Assembly: GCF_028688795.1 (NCBI RefSeq)
Contig: NZ_JAQTXM010000013.1
Coordinates: 1-64,000, forward strand
DNA: 64,000 bases
Source: Rhodoferax sp.
Lineage (GTDB): Bacteria; Pseudomonadota; Gammaproteobacteria; Burkholderiales; Burkholderiaceae_C
Direction: 5' to 3'
The notes beneath the pieces were generated by a model. That model did no database searches. It was not told the origin of the DNA and worked only from the letters and a program-made list of their open reading frames with translations. The position numbers and the translations under genes were made by a program. Below are positions 8,442-17,006 of this stretch, piece by piece. How positions within the stretch are numbered: position 1 is the stretch's first letter; each line of letters starts with the position of its first letter.

Positions 8442-10994
8442 ATGAATGAACAATTCAGCTCAAAGAACGGCGGAAAACCGGTTATCCAGGATTCTGTCGA
8501 GCCCCCGCTGTTGGCTGAATTCCTCAAGGACATCGTTGCCCGCTTTGACCCCCAGTTTCGACACACTTATGTGAACAAGGCCGTCGAGTCCGCTACTGGG
8601 CGACCAGTCAGTGACTTTATTGGCAAGACCAATCAAGACCTGGGCATGCCAAGCGAGCTTGTCAAACAGTGGAATGGCCAGTTGAGTGACGTTTTCAGTT
8701 CAGGTCTTTCGAGCGAGTCTCACTTTGCCTATCCTAGTCCGACCGGCTTGCGCCATTTCACTAACCGATGTGCGCCAGAGTTTGGTGCAGACGGTCGAGT
8801 CGCCTCAGTTATCGCCCTATCACACGATGTGACGGTAGTGACCGCGATGCGCGAAAAGGTGCGAAATCTGGAATCTCAGGTCTTCCTGGGAGATTTGCAC
8901 AAGCCTCCAACTGGCAGTCCAATGTCGGATGAGATAGCGGCGGAATACTACCGAGCCATTGTCCAGTCGTCCGACGATGCCATCATCAGCAAGACGCTGC
9001 AGGGTGTGGTCACCAGCTGGAACCCTGCAGCAAAAGCCATCTTTGGCTATTCCAGCGAAGAAATGCTGGGCAAGTCTCTGTTGATTCTGCTTCCGCCCGA
9101 AAAATACGATGAAGAAAGTTTCATTCTTGAACGAATTCAGGCCGGCGAAACCGTTGACCATTTTGAAACCACGCGCATCCATAAAGACGGGCGACGCGTT
9201 GATGTATCTGTCACGACTTCGCCAATCCGAGACAAAAGTGGCAAGATTATTGGTGCATCAAAAATCGCACGAGATATCACGGCGCAAAAAAATACCGAGA
9301 GGCAGTTAAAACTAACCTCCAGTGTGTTCACCAGCACCACTGAAGGCATTCTGATTGCCGACCGAAAAGGCCTCATCGTCGACATCAACGACGCCTTCTC
9401 CAGAATCACGGGCTATGCCAAGGCTGAAGTCATCGGCCAGGACGCATGGATGTTTCGCTCCTCCAGTCAGGGCCCCGAAGTCTTCAGGCTCATCAAGACG
9501 GCTATGAGGCAACGGGGGGAATGGCGAGGGGAAATCTGGAGCCGTCGCAAAGACGGTCCATCGTATTCCGTCATCTTGACTATTAGTTCGGTGCGTGATA
9601 GCTACGGCGATGTGCAAAATTACGTGGCCTTGTTCTCCGACATCACGCCGCTCAAGCTGCAGCAGGAAAAGCTGGAGCACAGTGCCCAATTCGACCCATT
9701 GACCGATTTACCCAACCGGTTGCTTTTGTCAGACCGGCTGCGCCAAGCTATGGCGATGTGCCAGCGTCAAAATCAAAGCCTGGCCGTGCTGTACCTTGAC
9801 CTGGATGGCTTCAAATACATCAATGACCATTACGGCCATGACGTGGGTGATGCGCTTTTAGTATCTGTCTCGAATCGCATGAATCTGGTTCTGCGGGACG
9901 TGGATACGTTGGCACGTATTGGCGGAGATGAGTTTGTTGCTGTTTTGGCCAATATTGACAGCACACAAGACTGCATTCAACTGGTCGAACGGGTGCTCTG
10001 TGCCTGCGCTGAACCGGTGCATATTCAGGGGCGAGAGTTAAAAGTCACGGCGAGCATCGGAGTGACGATTTATCCACAAGACGATGCTGAAGCCGACCAA
10101 CTGATGCGCCATGCTGACCAAGCCATGTTTGAGGCAAAGCAAAACGGCAAGAATAGGATTTACCTGTTTGATTCGGCATTGGATGCGGAAGTCAAGACCC
10201 GAAGTCTGCAGCAAGTGCGGATTGGTCTGGCGCTCATGCGGCAAGAGTTTGTTTTGCACTACCAACCCAAGGTCAACATGCGCACAGGTGCCGTGGTCGG
10301 GGTGGAGGCGTTGATTCGATGGGAGCATCCTGAAAGAGACTTGCTCTCACCTGGTGTATTTTTGCCAGCCATTGAAAAGCATCTCTTAAGTGAAACTGTA
10401 GGGGCGTGGGTCATCGACATGGCGTTGAAGCAGATGGCTGAGTGGAAGCTGCGCGGGCTGTCGCTGCCGGTTAGCGTCAACATATCGGCGAGGCAGTTTC
10501 AGCAGCAAAATTTTGCGGCTCAGCTGTCGAAGGCACTGGCTAACTATCCAGAAATTGATGCCAAATGCCTGGAACTGGAGATTCTGGAAACCAGTGCTCT
10601 GGAAGACATCGGCTCGGTGACAAAAATCATGCAGGATTGCCACCGGTTGGGCGTGCTATTTGCCATTGATGACTTTGGAACGGGATACTCATCGCTGACT
10701 TACCTCAGGAGGTTGCCCGTCGAGACGCTCAAAATTGACCAGAGCTTCGTCAGAGACATGCTGGATGACCCCGACGACCTAGCCATTGTCCAGGGCGTCA
10801 TTGGTCTTGCGTCAGCGTTTCACAAGCATGTGATTGCTGAAGGTGTTGAAAGTGTGGCCACTGGCAAGAAGCTCATCGAATTGGGGTGCGAATTGGCACA
10901 AGGCTATGCCATTGCACGCCCGATGCCGGGGAGTGAGATTCCCGACTGGTCTGCGGCCTGGAAATCTCCGGTCGAATGGACTCGGGTTGGCTAG
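8442..10994 (+). CDS. triple-PAS GGDEF-EAL cyclic-di-GMP protein
   Basis: From the ATG at 8442 the product has about 850 residues. I prefer this start to 8403 because AAAGG and AGG lie just upstream of it. The order is a divergent PAS (~20-135), a second PAS (IVQSSDDAIISKTLQGVVTS), a third PAS (VFTSTTEGILIADRKG), GGDEF (LARIGGDEF preceded by RDVD as I-site) and EAL (GVEALIRWEHP, DDFGTGYSSL, EGVES). There is no membrane helix, so it is cytoplasmic. It is very similar to the 17599 protein from the second PAS onwards. The enzymatic motifs are complete on both domains; the ligand of the PAS sensors is unknown. Confidence 0.9.
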   Translation: MNEQFSSKNGGKPVIQDSVEPPLLAEFLKDIVARFDPQFRHTYVNKAVESATGRPVSDFIGKTNQDLGMPSELVKQWNGQLSDVFSSGLSSESHFAYPSPTGLRHFTNRCAPEFGADGRVASVIALSHDVTVVTAMREKVRNLESQVFLGDLHKPPTGSPMSDEIAAEYYRAIVQSSDDAIISKTLQGVVTSWNPAAKAIFGYSSEEMLGKSLLILLPPEKYDEESFILERIQAGETVDHFETTRIHKDGRRVDVSVTTSPIRDKSGKIIGASKIARDITAQKNTERQLKLTSSVFTSTTEGILIADRKGLIVDINDAFSRITGYAKAEVIGQDAWMFRSSSQGPEVFRLIKTAMRQRGEWRGEIWSRRKDGPSYSVILTISSVRDSYGDVQNYVALFSDITPLKLQQEKLEHSAQFDPLTDLPNRLLLSDRLRQAMAMCQRQNQSLAVLYLDLDGFKYINDHYGHDVGDALLVSVSNRMNLVLRDVDTLARIGGDEFVAVLANIDSTQDCIQLVERVLCACAEPVHIQGRELKVTASIGVTIYPQDDAEADQLMRHADQAMFEAKQNGKNRIYLFDSALDAEVKTRSLQQVRIGLALMRQEFVLHYQPKVNMRTGAVVGVEALIRWEHPERDLLSPGVFLPAIEKHLLSETVGAWVIDMALKQMAEWKLRGLSLPVSVNISARQFQQQNFAAQLSKALANYPEIDAKCLELEILETSALEDIGSVTKIMQDCHRLGVLFAIDDFGTGYSSLTYLRRLPVETLKIDQSFVRDMLDDPDDLAIVQGVIGLASAFHKHVIAEGVESVATGKKLIELGCELAQGYAIARPMPGSEIPDWSAAWKSPVEWTRVG

Positions 10995-11180
10995 AGCCCT
11001 AGCGACTTAGCCGGCGACACCTGGCCTGCGGATGACTGGTTCCGGGCTGGCAATTTGGACTTCTGTATGACCGGAACCGCTGCATACGCGAATTCCGTTG
11101 CGCTCTATTGAAGGCATTCCAATTCCAGCTCCCGATTGCATTGGCGGCGGACTCGACTAGGCTGGAAGCGGCTCTTTATG

Positions 11181-11216
11181 CAATGAAATGGGGCCGCCCG
11201 AAGCGGCCTTTCATTG
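11181..11216. terminator. hairpin at the end of the methyltransferase gene
   Basis: GGCCGC and GCGGCC are separated by five bases. They are enclosed in a second pair of arms, CAATGAAA and TTTCATTG, with a small bulge. The structure overlaps the stop codon of the minus-strand methyltransferase and lies downstream of the plus-strand GGDEF-EAL gene, so it may terminate both. Confidence 0.6.
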
Positions 11217-11831
11217 AGGTTTTAAGCAGTGACAGTAAACAAAATGCTGAACTGAACCCCAAGGGGTTTTGTGTTCTTCACTCATGTGTTCAAGTAGCTC
11301 AAACGAAGGCCCAAACTCTTGGTGAAGCTCGCCAGGGGCATAACGGGCGACGGGCAGCCCACTGCATTGCTCTGGGCCATCGGGAGCGAAAGTCGCAACA
11401 ATCACATGTCCGCCAGGTTTTACTGACTTCATGACCTGCTGCACATACGAAGCCCGGTCAGCTGGGTCAGTCAGGAAGTGGAAAACGGCGCGGTCATGCC
11501 AAATGTCATACGCGTGGTCTGGCAGGTTCACTGTACAAATGTCCCCTGCAATCCATGTGACGCCGCTTCCTTCGGTCCCCAGTCGCTTGCGAGCCACCTC
11601 CAATGCACTGGCCGATAAGTCCAAAACCGATACGTTTTCGAAGCCATTCCGGAGTAGGTCATCAACCAGGGTCGACGCACCGCCTCCGACATCAATCACG
11701 TTTGCGTTCAGTGAAGTACCAACCGAACGGATAAGTTCAAGTGACCGCGTTGCATGCTCCTGGAACCAGCTGACGGCATCCGGTTGCTTGGTCTGATACA
11801 CCTTTTCCCAGTGTTCCTTGGGGTTCTGCAT
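11211..11831 (-). CDS. class I SAM-dependent methyltransferase
   Basis: The 206-residue protein carries the SAM-binding motif I VIDVGGGAST at ~46-55, an acidic end of strand 2 (VLDLSA), motif GDICTV and the post-motif VKPGGHVIVATF. The opening HWEKVYQTKQPDAVSWFQ is typical of small methyltransferases of the Tellurite-resistance/UbiE-like group. The substrate cannot be told. AAGGAGACAAGCA precedes the ATG, supporting this start. It lies in the same direction as the DMT transporter upstream, 53 bp away, so they could be co-transcribed. Confidence 0.8.
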   Translation of the reverse strand: MQNPKEHWEKVYQTKQPDAVSWFQEHATRSLELIRSVGTSLNANVIDVGGGASTLVDDLLRNGFENVSVLDLSASALEVARKRLGTEGSGVTWIAGDICTVNLPDHAYDIWHDRAVFHFLTDPADRASYVQQVMKSVKPGGHVIVATFAPDGPEQCSGLPVARYAPGELHQEFGPSFELLEHMSEEHKTPWGSVQHFVYCHCLKPQ

Positions 11832-11884
11832 TGCTTGTCTCCTTGCATTGGATGCCGACTAGACACCGATGGTATTACCGAAAC

Positions 11885-12925
11885 TCAATGAACGTGCCTG
11901 TGATGGATATCCGGGAAATGAGGATGACTGTGCTTGACGGGGAAGTGTGTGTGCCGATGGCTGTGTTTGATGCCGGCACCCCCATCAAACCCATGTACGT
12001 GTTGATGGTGCTCATCATGTTCGTGTTCGTGCACGTGTTCCAATAATTCATGCAGATGCTCGTGCGCATGGCGTTCGGTGAGGTGCAGCCATACGCCCAA
12101 GCACATCAGCGCCGCAGCAATCCAGAACGCCAGAGACGTCGTTTCTGAGAAGACAAACAGGGCTACTGCTGCCCCAATGAACGGTGCAGTTGAAAAGTAA
12201 GCTCCCGTTCGGGCCGTACCCAGACCACGCAATGCAAGTACAAACAGCACAAGGCTGATGCCGTAGCCCAACAGGCCCACAGCCATCGTCGCTGACAATG
12301 ATGCAAAGTTGGGCAATGCAGCACCCATGCTGATAGCAAGCGTGGTGTTCACTGACCCGGCAATCAACCCTTTGATACCGGCAATAAAAAGTGCATCCGA
12401 CGCAGACACCCTGCGTGTGAGGTTGTTATCTATGGCCCAGCACAAGCAGGCAATGCCGACCAGCATGGGCCCAATGGCGCTGGATTGACCCGCAGAATCA
12501 GTCTGCCAACCCAAGGCGACACCACCTGCCACGATGGCAAGCATGCCCAATACGATGCGTCTGTCAGCGTTCTCTTTGAACACCACCCAGGCGATGACCG
12601 CCGTCAGCACCGCTTCCAGATTCAACAAGAGCGAAGCGGTGGCGCCGCTGGTGTGTGTCAACCCAAACATCAGGGCCACAGGCCCAATTACGCCACCAAA
12701 GAAAATGGCACCCAGAAGCCACGGCCATTCATTTCTTTGAAGCCCTGAGGGCTCGAACCCGCCATCACGAACCAGACGTGCCAGTGTCAATCCGATGCCA
12801 CTGCCCAGGTAGAGAAGGCCAGCCAACAGCACGGGCGGCATGTCACCGGTCAGGAGCTTCGCAAACGGGGTGCTCGCACCAAATAGCGCAGCCGCACCCA
12901 ACGCGTAAAGGACACTTTTGTTCAT
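11885..12925 (-). CDS. EamA/DMT-family transporter with histidine-rich C-terminal tail
   Basis: The first ~285 residues contain about ten hydrophobic helices in two EamA repeats, as in DMT-superfamily exporters. After LTERHAHEHLHELLEH the last ~65 residues are dominated by His with Glu and Asp, ending in HHRHVH. Such tails bind transition metals, so export or sensing of Ni, Co, Zn or Cu is plausible, but the substrate is inference. I recall similar His-tailed EamA proteins in other betaproteobacteria. The neighbour at 12949-13341 is a relic of a Gdt1-type cation transporter, which would fit a former metal-homeostasis pair. Confidence 0.8.
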   Translation of the reverse strand: MNKSVLYALGAAALFGASTPFAKLLTGDMPPVLLAGLLYLGSGIGLTLARLVRDGGFEPSGLQRNEWPWLLGAIFFGGVIGPVALMFGLTHTSGATASLLLNLEAVLTAVIAWVVFKENADRRIVLGMLAIVAGGVALGWQTDSAGQSSAIGPMLVGIACLCWAIDNNLTRRVSASDALFIAGIKGLIAGSVNTTLAISMGAALPNFASLSATMAVGLLGYGISLVLFVLALRGLGTARTGAYFSTAPFIGAAVALFVFSETTSLAFWIAAALMCLGVWLHLTERHAHEHLHELLEHVHEHEHDEHHQHVHGFDGGAGIKHSHRHTHFPVKHSHPHFPDIHHRHVH

Positions 12926-12948
12926 GCTTGAATTTTCTGCTTGAAACG

Positions 12949-13341
12949 CTATTTGAAAAACTTATCTGCTTGGAACAACGTGAGCAGGCCCATGACCGCA
13001 AAGATTCCAGCAGCAATAGAGTGAACAAGTTTCATTGGGATTTTTGCCGCGAACCTGTTGCCTATGAATACGGCCGGAACGTCTGCGATGAGCATGCCCA
13101 GGGTCGTTCCCGCAATGACCATCAAAGGGGTCGCGTAGTGGGTCGCCAAAGCCACAGTTGCAATTTGCGTCTTGTCGCCCATCTCAGTCAGGAAAAATGT
13201 CACCAGCGTGGCGCCGAATACGCCAAGGTGCTTGGCGACTTGCGTCTCCTCCTCTTTAATCTTGTCGGGTATCAACGTCCAGATGGCCATGACAATGAAT
13301 GACCCGCCGAGTATCCATCGCATGATGTCTGGACTATCCAT
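12949..13341 (-). pseudogene. half-size Gdt1/TMEM165 (UPF0016) transporter relic
   Basis: The recognisable part (from DSPDIMRWILGGSF to the stop) corresponds to the second half of a UPF0016 protein, with the signature EMGDKTQIATVALA and three hydrophobic helices. Full-length bacterial members have two such halves, each with an E-x-GDK signature; only one is present here. An open frame extends upstream to 13479 but encodes unrelated residues, and a 66-bp repeat starts at the break (13354). Probably a truncated gene; a functional single-repeat protein that dimerises is the alternative. Confidence 0.7.
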
Positions 13342-13353
13342 GGACGTTACCCG

Positions 13354-13419
13354 TCGCTGGACGCCAGGTGACGAGGCGAATGTCAGCAATTGAGAAAAAC
13401 GCATACCGGCAACGCAGCG
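13354..13419. repeat. 66-bp direct repeat, copy A
   Basis: It matches 15782-15847 in the same orientation at 62 of 66 positions, including the uninterrupted block GACGAGGCGAATGTCAGCAA. It begins at the point where homology of the Gdt1 relic stops. The two copies flank the PAS-GGDEF gene and the second MITE-like copy. Confidence 0.75.
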
Positions 13420-13511
13420 AAATCGGTTACTGGTGACCGGCAGCTTTCTGGCAACCCAATCCGGGGGACACCTGGACATACGGCGCTAATCTATCGCTGT
13501 CCCTTCAGCGC

Positions 13512-15128
13512 CTAATCATAGAAATGAACCCTGTTACGGCCAGCATCCTTGGCTCGGTACATTGCTGAGTCAGCCCATTTCATGACCTCGGCCTGGTTGG
13601 CGTCTCCACCCAAGAACAGCGCGACCCCGATGCTCGCCGAACAACTGTGCTCCACCGTCGCACCCTCTTGACCCTCTTGACCCTCTTCGTTTAGGTTCAA
13701 TCGGTAGGGTTTTGCTAGGCTGGCTCGGATTTTTTCGGCCACATCGCCGGCTAGCCTTGCGGACACGACCTTGTCAGCATCCAGCTTGCTGAGCATCACC
13801 ACAAACTCATCACCGCCAACGCGTGCCACCGTGTCCGTCTCCCGCACACACTCGATTAAGCGTATGGCGGCTTCGTTCAACAGCAAGTCACCCGCAAAGT
13901 GGCCATATGCATCATTGAGCGGTTTGAAAATGTCCAAGTCCAGCATCATCAGTGCGCCGTAGTTGCCAGTGCGTTTGCTGGCAGACATGGCCTGGCTCAT
14001 GCGGTCAACCAGCAGGCGACGGTTCGGTAGCTGAGTTAGTGAGTCGTGGTAGGCGAGCTGACTCACCATCGCCTCCGCCTGCTTACGCTGAGTGATATCA
14101 CTGTTGGTGCCAATCATGCGCAGTGGCTTGCCCTCGGCATCGCGTTCCACCACCATGCCGCGTCCCATAGTCCAAATCCAGCTGCCATCCTTGCGCAACA
14201 TTCGGTACTCAACCGTGACGCTGCCAAGTTTCCCATCCATATAGGGTTGCAATTCCGCAAATACGCCTGGCGCGTCATCGGGATGGATACGTTTGCTCCA
14301 TTCGTCCGCTGTATCGCCAATTTCTTCGTTCGCAAAGCCCAACATGGTCTTATAGCGCGGGGAGTAAAAGGTCTTGCCGGTCTGGATGTTCCAATCCCAC
14401 AGACCATCGCCAGCCCCTTCAATGGCAAATTTCCAACGCGCTTCGCTCTCAATCAGAGCCAGCTCATTACTTTTTCGTTTAGAGATGTCACGGCCAATTC
14501 CGAGAACACCAATGATTTGGCCCTTTGAATTGAGAACAGGCGTCTTGGTTGTTTCCAGAAATTCACGATGACCGTCAGAAGCAAAAGTGACCCATTCTTC
14601 GTTTCGATTGGGAGAACCCTTTTCCATCGCGACTTTATCGTTCGTTCGGAAGGTGTCAGCCAGGTCTTTGTCGACGAAGTCGTAATCTGACTTCCCAACA
14701 ATTACCTTCTCAGAAGCACCAAAAAATTGTTCAAACCGAGAATTGCACGACAAGTAAACGCCTTTGGTATCCTTGAACCAGACAAGGTCTGGGATTGCTT
14801 GGTAGAGCGCACGGATAAGTCGCTCGCTCTCTGCGCGCTCCGCTTGAGCCGCCAGCTTACCTTCGAAGTTCTTCTGTGCATGAATCTGCATTCGCCGAAT
14901 CAAGCCATGAAGCAGTAGCGCTGTTACCGCTATAAATAGCCAACCCTTGACGACGCTGATTCGGCTGATGGTTGTAGGGTCACTAAACAGCGAGCCGACA
15001 ATACTGTCGGAAACGAGAATCCATAGACTCGAAAACGCCGCATAAATCAATATGATTTTCGTGGCAGCGGCGGTCGAAAGCCTCACATTTGTCGCGCTAT
15101 TTTGCGCAGTCGGTTCAAAATGTCGCAT
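13512..15128 (-). CDS. membrane PAS-PAS-GGDEF diguanylate cyclase
   Basis: Two N-terminal membrane helices (~24-45 and ~62-80) with a short periplasmic loop are followed by two PAS domains (~105-215 and ~222-345). The second is a PAS_3 type with WDWNIQTG and RIHPDD. The C-terminal GGDEF domain has VARVGGDEF preceded by RETD, an I-site, and ends SAMYRAKDAGRNRVHFYD. There is no EAL domain, so it should only make c-di-GMP. A 9-bp tandem repeat inserts GQEGQEG into the GGDEF domain. The gene is flanked by 66-bp direct repeats. Confidence 0.9.
   Translation of the reverse strand: MRHFEPTAQNSATNVRLSTAAATKIILIYAAFSSLWILVSDSIVGSLFSDPTTISRISVVKGWLFIAVTALLLHGLIRRMQIHAQKNFEGKLAAQAERAESERLIRALYQAIPDLVWFKDTKGVYLSCNSRFEQFFGASEKVIVGKSDYDFVDKDLADTFRTNDKVAMEKGSPNRNEEWVTFASDGHREFLETTKTPVLNSKGQIIGVLGIGRDISKRKSNELALIESEARWKFAIEGAGDGLWDWNIQTGKTFYSPRYKTMLGFANEEIGDTADEWSKRIHPDDAPGVFAELQPYMDGKLGSVTVEYRMLRKDGSWIWTMGRGMVVERDAEGKPLRMIGTNSDITQRKQAEAMVSQLAYHDSLTQLPNRRLLVDRMSQAMSASKRTGNYGALMMLDLDIFKPLNDAYGHFAGDLLLNEAAIRLIECVRETDTVARVGGDEFVVMLSKLDADKVVSARLAGDVAEKIRASLAKPYRLNLNEEGQEGQEGATVEHSCSASIGVALFLGGDANQAEVMKWADSAMYRAKDAGRNRVHFYD
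13663..13689. repeat. 9-bp tandem repeat inside the GGDEF gene
   Basis: CCCTCTTGA occurs twice, followed by CCCTCTTCG. In the minus-strand protein it encodes a GQEGQEG loop. The unit is a multiple of three, so copy-number changes would keep the frame. Confidence 0.6.
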
Positions 15129-15337
15129 CTACTGCTGCTCTTAAAGAGTCCTCCAGCGAAAGCTAAGTGACAGAGTATGGTAGCAGGGCCGGTCGACTCC
15201 ACGCCTGTTAAAGCGTACATTCAATTATCAAGACTTCATTGAAGATTGTGAATCACTCAACGAGGGAAGTGAATACGCCTTGCCGGCGTCAAGGTCGGGT
15301 ATGGAGCAAACAGATTGAAAAGTTGTATGGCGGCAAC

Positions 15338-15764
15338 CAGCCTCTATGTACATCTCTGCATAAAGACCCTTATGCACAGTTCCCAGTTATGAACAGTTTG
15401 ATTTGGCATTTCGCGTGGAAGCCGCATGGATGTTGACTTTCTTCGGATGTCTGGAAGTTGCAACTCACCATAATTCTGCTGATTCTTACACCTCAAAATT
15501 TTCTAGTCGTGCGTTTCCGCTGTAGTGCGTACATGCCACGCATTTGTGTCAAAGTCACCCCCGCCCAATGGAGGCGAGTATCAAATAGTGCTCAGAACAC
15601 GTAAAACCACGCTCATCATTGGCTCGCCGTTCCGAGGCTTAGTCAAATGCTGACCGATGAAATTATGTAGAGAAAGAAACCTTGCATTGGTATGAATTTG
15701 CCAATGACAGGCAACTCACTTCAAACGGCAATTGCCCATAACTGGGAACTGTGCATAACAGCCT
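15338..15764. repeat. MITE-like element, copy 2
   Basis: Identical over 427 bp to 5803-6229, same orientation. Its inverted repeats lie at 15370-15391 and 15737-15758. The bases outside the identical block are also related between the two sites, but diverged: AGATTGAAAAGT on the left and GTCAGCCACC on the right. Confidence 0.8.
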
Positions 15765-15781
15765 TGAAGAGTCAGCCACCA

Positions 15782-15847
15782 TCGCTGGACTCTGGGTGAC
15801 GAGGCGAATGTCAGCAATGGAGAAAAACGCATACCGGCAACGCAGCG
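15782..15847. repeat. 66-bp direct repeat, copy B
   Basis: Partner of 13354-13419. It lies 17 bp beyond the edge of the MITE-like copy and upstream of the ParD-like/map operon. Confidence 0.75.
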
Positions 15848-15913
15848 GGAGCGGTCCTACAGAAGTTCAAATTGACCGACCGTTAGCTGTCATTGGCATC
15901 GTTTCCCGTCCTT

Positions 15914-15950
15914 TATGCGAAACGCATACAATTCGTATATGTTTCGTATA
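15914..15950 (+). promoter_or_regulatory. palindromic operator upstream of the ParD-like gene
   Basis: TATGCGAAACGCATA (15914-15928) and TATATGTTTCGTATA (15936-15950) are near-perfect inverted copies of each other. The first is itself a palindrome, and ATAC/GTAT arms lie between them. The array ends 10 bp before the start codon of a ribbon-helix-helix-type protein. Such antitoxins commonly bind short palindromes to repress their own operon, so autoregulation is a good inference. Confidence 0.6.
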
Positions 15951-15960
15951 AAGGTCAATG

Positions 15961-16215
15961 ATGGGTATTGTAAAAATTTCGGACCAGATGCATGAGAACC
16001 TGCGAGTGGCGAGTAACGCCATGAGCAGGTCTATCAACGCACAGGCGGAGCACTGGATGCGAGTCGGCATGCTGACTGAAATGCACCCGCAGTTGGACTA
16101 CCGGGAAATCTGCCAACTGTTGATACGGGCTGAACTCGCGGGGGGGCTGGACATCGTCGGAGTCGCATCAGGCCAACTTGGCGTATCCAGCGCGTCCTCC
16201 GCAGAAAAACACTGA
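15961..16215 (+). CDS. ParD-like antitoxin-family protein
   Basis: The small protein (84 residues) begins MGIVKISDQMHENLRVASNAMSRSINAQAEHW, which I recognise as the ParD_like family (ribbon-helix-helix related). The ATG at 15961 is preferred over the adjacent one at 15958 because AAAGG lies six bases upstream and family members start MGIVKIS. No ParE-type toxin is adjacent. Instead the stop codon overlaps the start of a methionine aminopeptidase gene by one base, which makes the two an operon and a conserved-looking pair. Whether the pair acts as a toxin-antitoxin module is unknown. Confidence 0.75.
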   Translation: MGIVKISDQMHENLRVASNAMSRSINAQAEHWMRVGMLTEMHPQLDYREICQLLIRAELAGGLDIVGVASGQLGVSSASSAEKH

Positions 16216-17006
16216 TGACTCACGGTGTTCCAATCAAGTCCGCCGAGGAAATGAAGTTGGTGCGGCAGGCCGGCAGACTTGCCGCGGACGTACTCAGCAT
16301 GGTTGAGGCATTCGTCGTGCCGGGGGTGAGTACAGAGGCGCTTGACCAAATCTGCCATAGGCACATCGTGGATGTCCAGGGTGCCATTCCAGCCAACTTG
16401 GGGTATCACGGGTATCCCAAGACCATCCTCACCTCCGTCAACCAGGTGGTTTGTCACGGCATACCCGCTCCCGACAAAATTCTGAAGAAGGGCGACATCA
16501 TCAACATTGATGTTGCCGTCATCAAGGATGGTTGGTTCGGGGACACAAGTCGCATGTATTTTGTCGGCGTCCCCAGCGTGTTGGCGCGGCGCTTGGTGGA
16601 GACGACGTACGAAGCATTGCTGGCCGGAATTCGGCAGGTCAAGCCTGGTGCAACTCTGGGCGATATTGGCCATGCCATCCTAACAGTCGCACAGCGGGAG
16701 CAATTCAGCGTGGTGCGTGAATACTGCGGGCACGGCATTGGCACTGTCTACCACGATGAACCCCAAGTGCTTCACTATGGGCAGCGCGGGGAAGGGCTCA
16801 AGCTGGAACCTGGCATGGTTTTCACCATCGAGCCAATGCTCAACGCAGGCAAACGTGAAACCAAGGAGTTGCCCGACGGGTGGACCGTCGTGACAAAGGA
16901 CAGGTCCTTGTCTGCCCAGTGGGAACACATGGTTGCTGTGACGCCTTCAGGGTATGAGGTACTTACACCTTGGCCAGAAGGCACCGGCGTTTACACCCCG
17001 GTTTGA
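16215..17006 (+). CDS. map: type I methionyl aminopeptidase
   Basis: Full length at 263 residues. The five metal ligands of the pita-bread fold are visible: Asp in NIDVAV, Asp in GDTSRM, His in CGHGIG, Glu in FTIEPM and Glu in WEHMVAV. It removes the N-terminal Met of nascent proteins in the cytosol. The context (one-base overlap with a ParD-like gene, no rpsB nearby) suggests an accessory paralogue rather than the housekeeping copy, but the rest of the genome is not visible. Confidence 0.9.
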   Translation: MTHGVPIKSAEEMKLVRQAGRLAADVLSMVEAFVVPGVSTEALDQICHRHIVDVQGAIPANLGYHGYPKTILTSVNQVVCHGIPAPDKILKKGDIINIDVAVIKDGWFGDTSRMYFVGVPSVLARRLVETTYEALLAGIRQVKPGATLGDIGHAILTVAQREQFSVVREYCGHGIGTVYHDEPQVLHYGQRGEGLKLEPGMVFTIEPMLNAGKRETKELPDGWTVVTKDRSLSAQWEHMVAVTPSGYEVLTPWPEGTGVYTPV

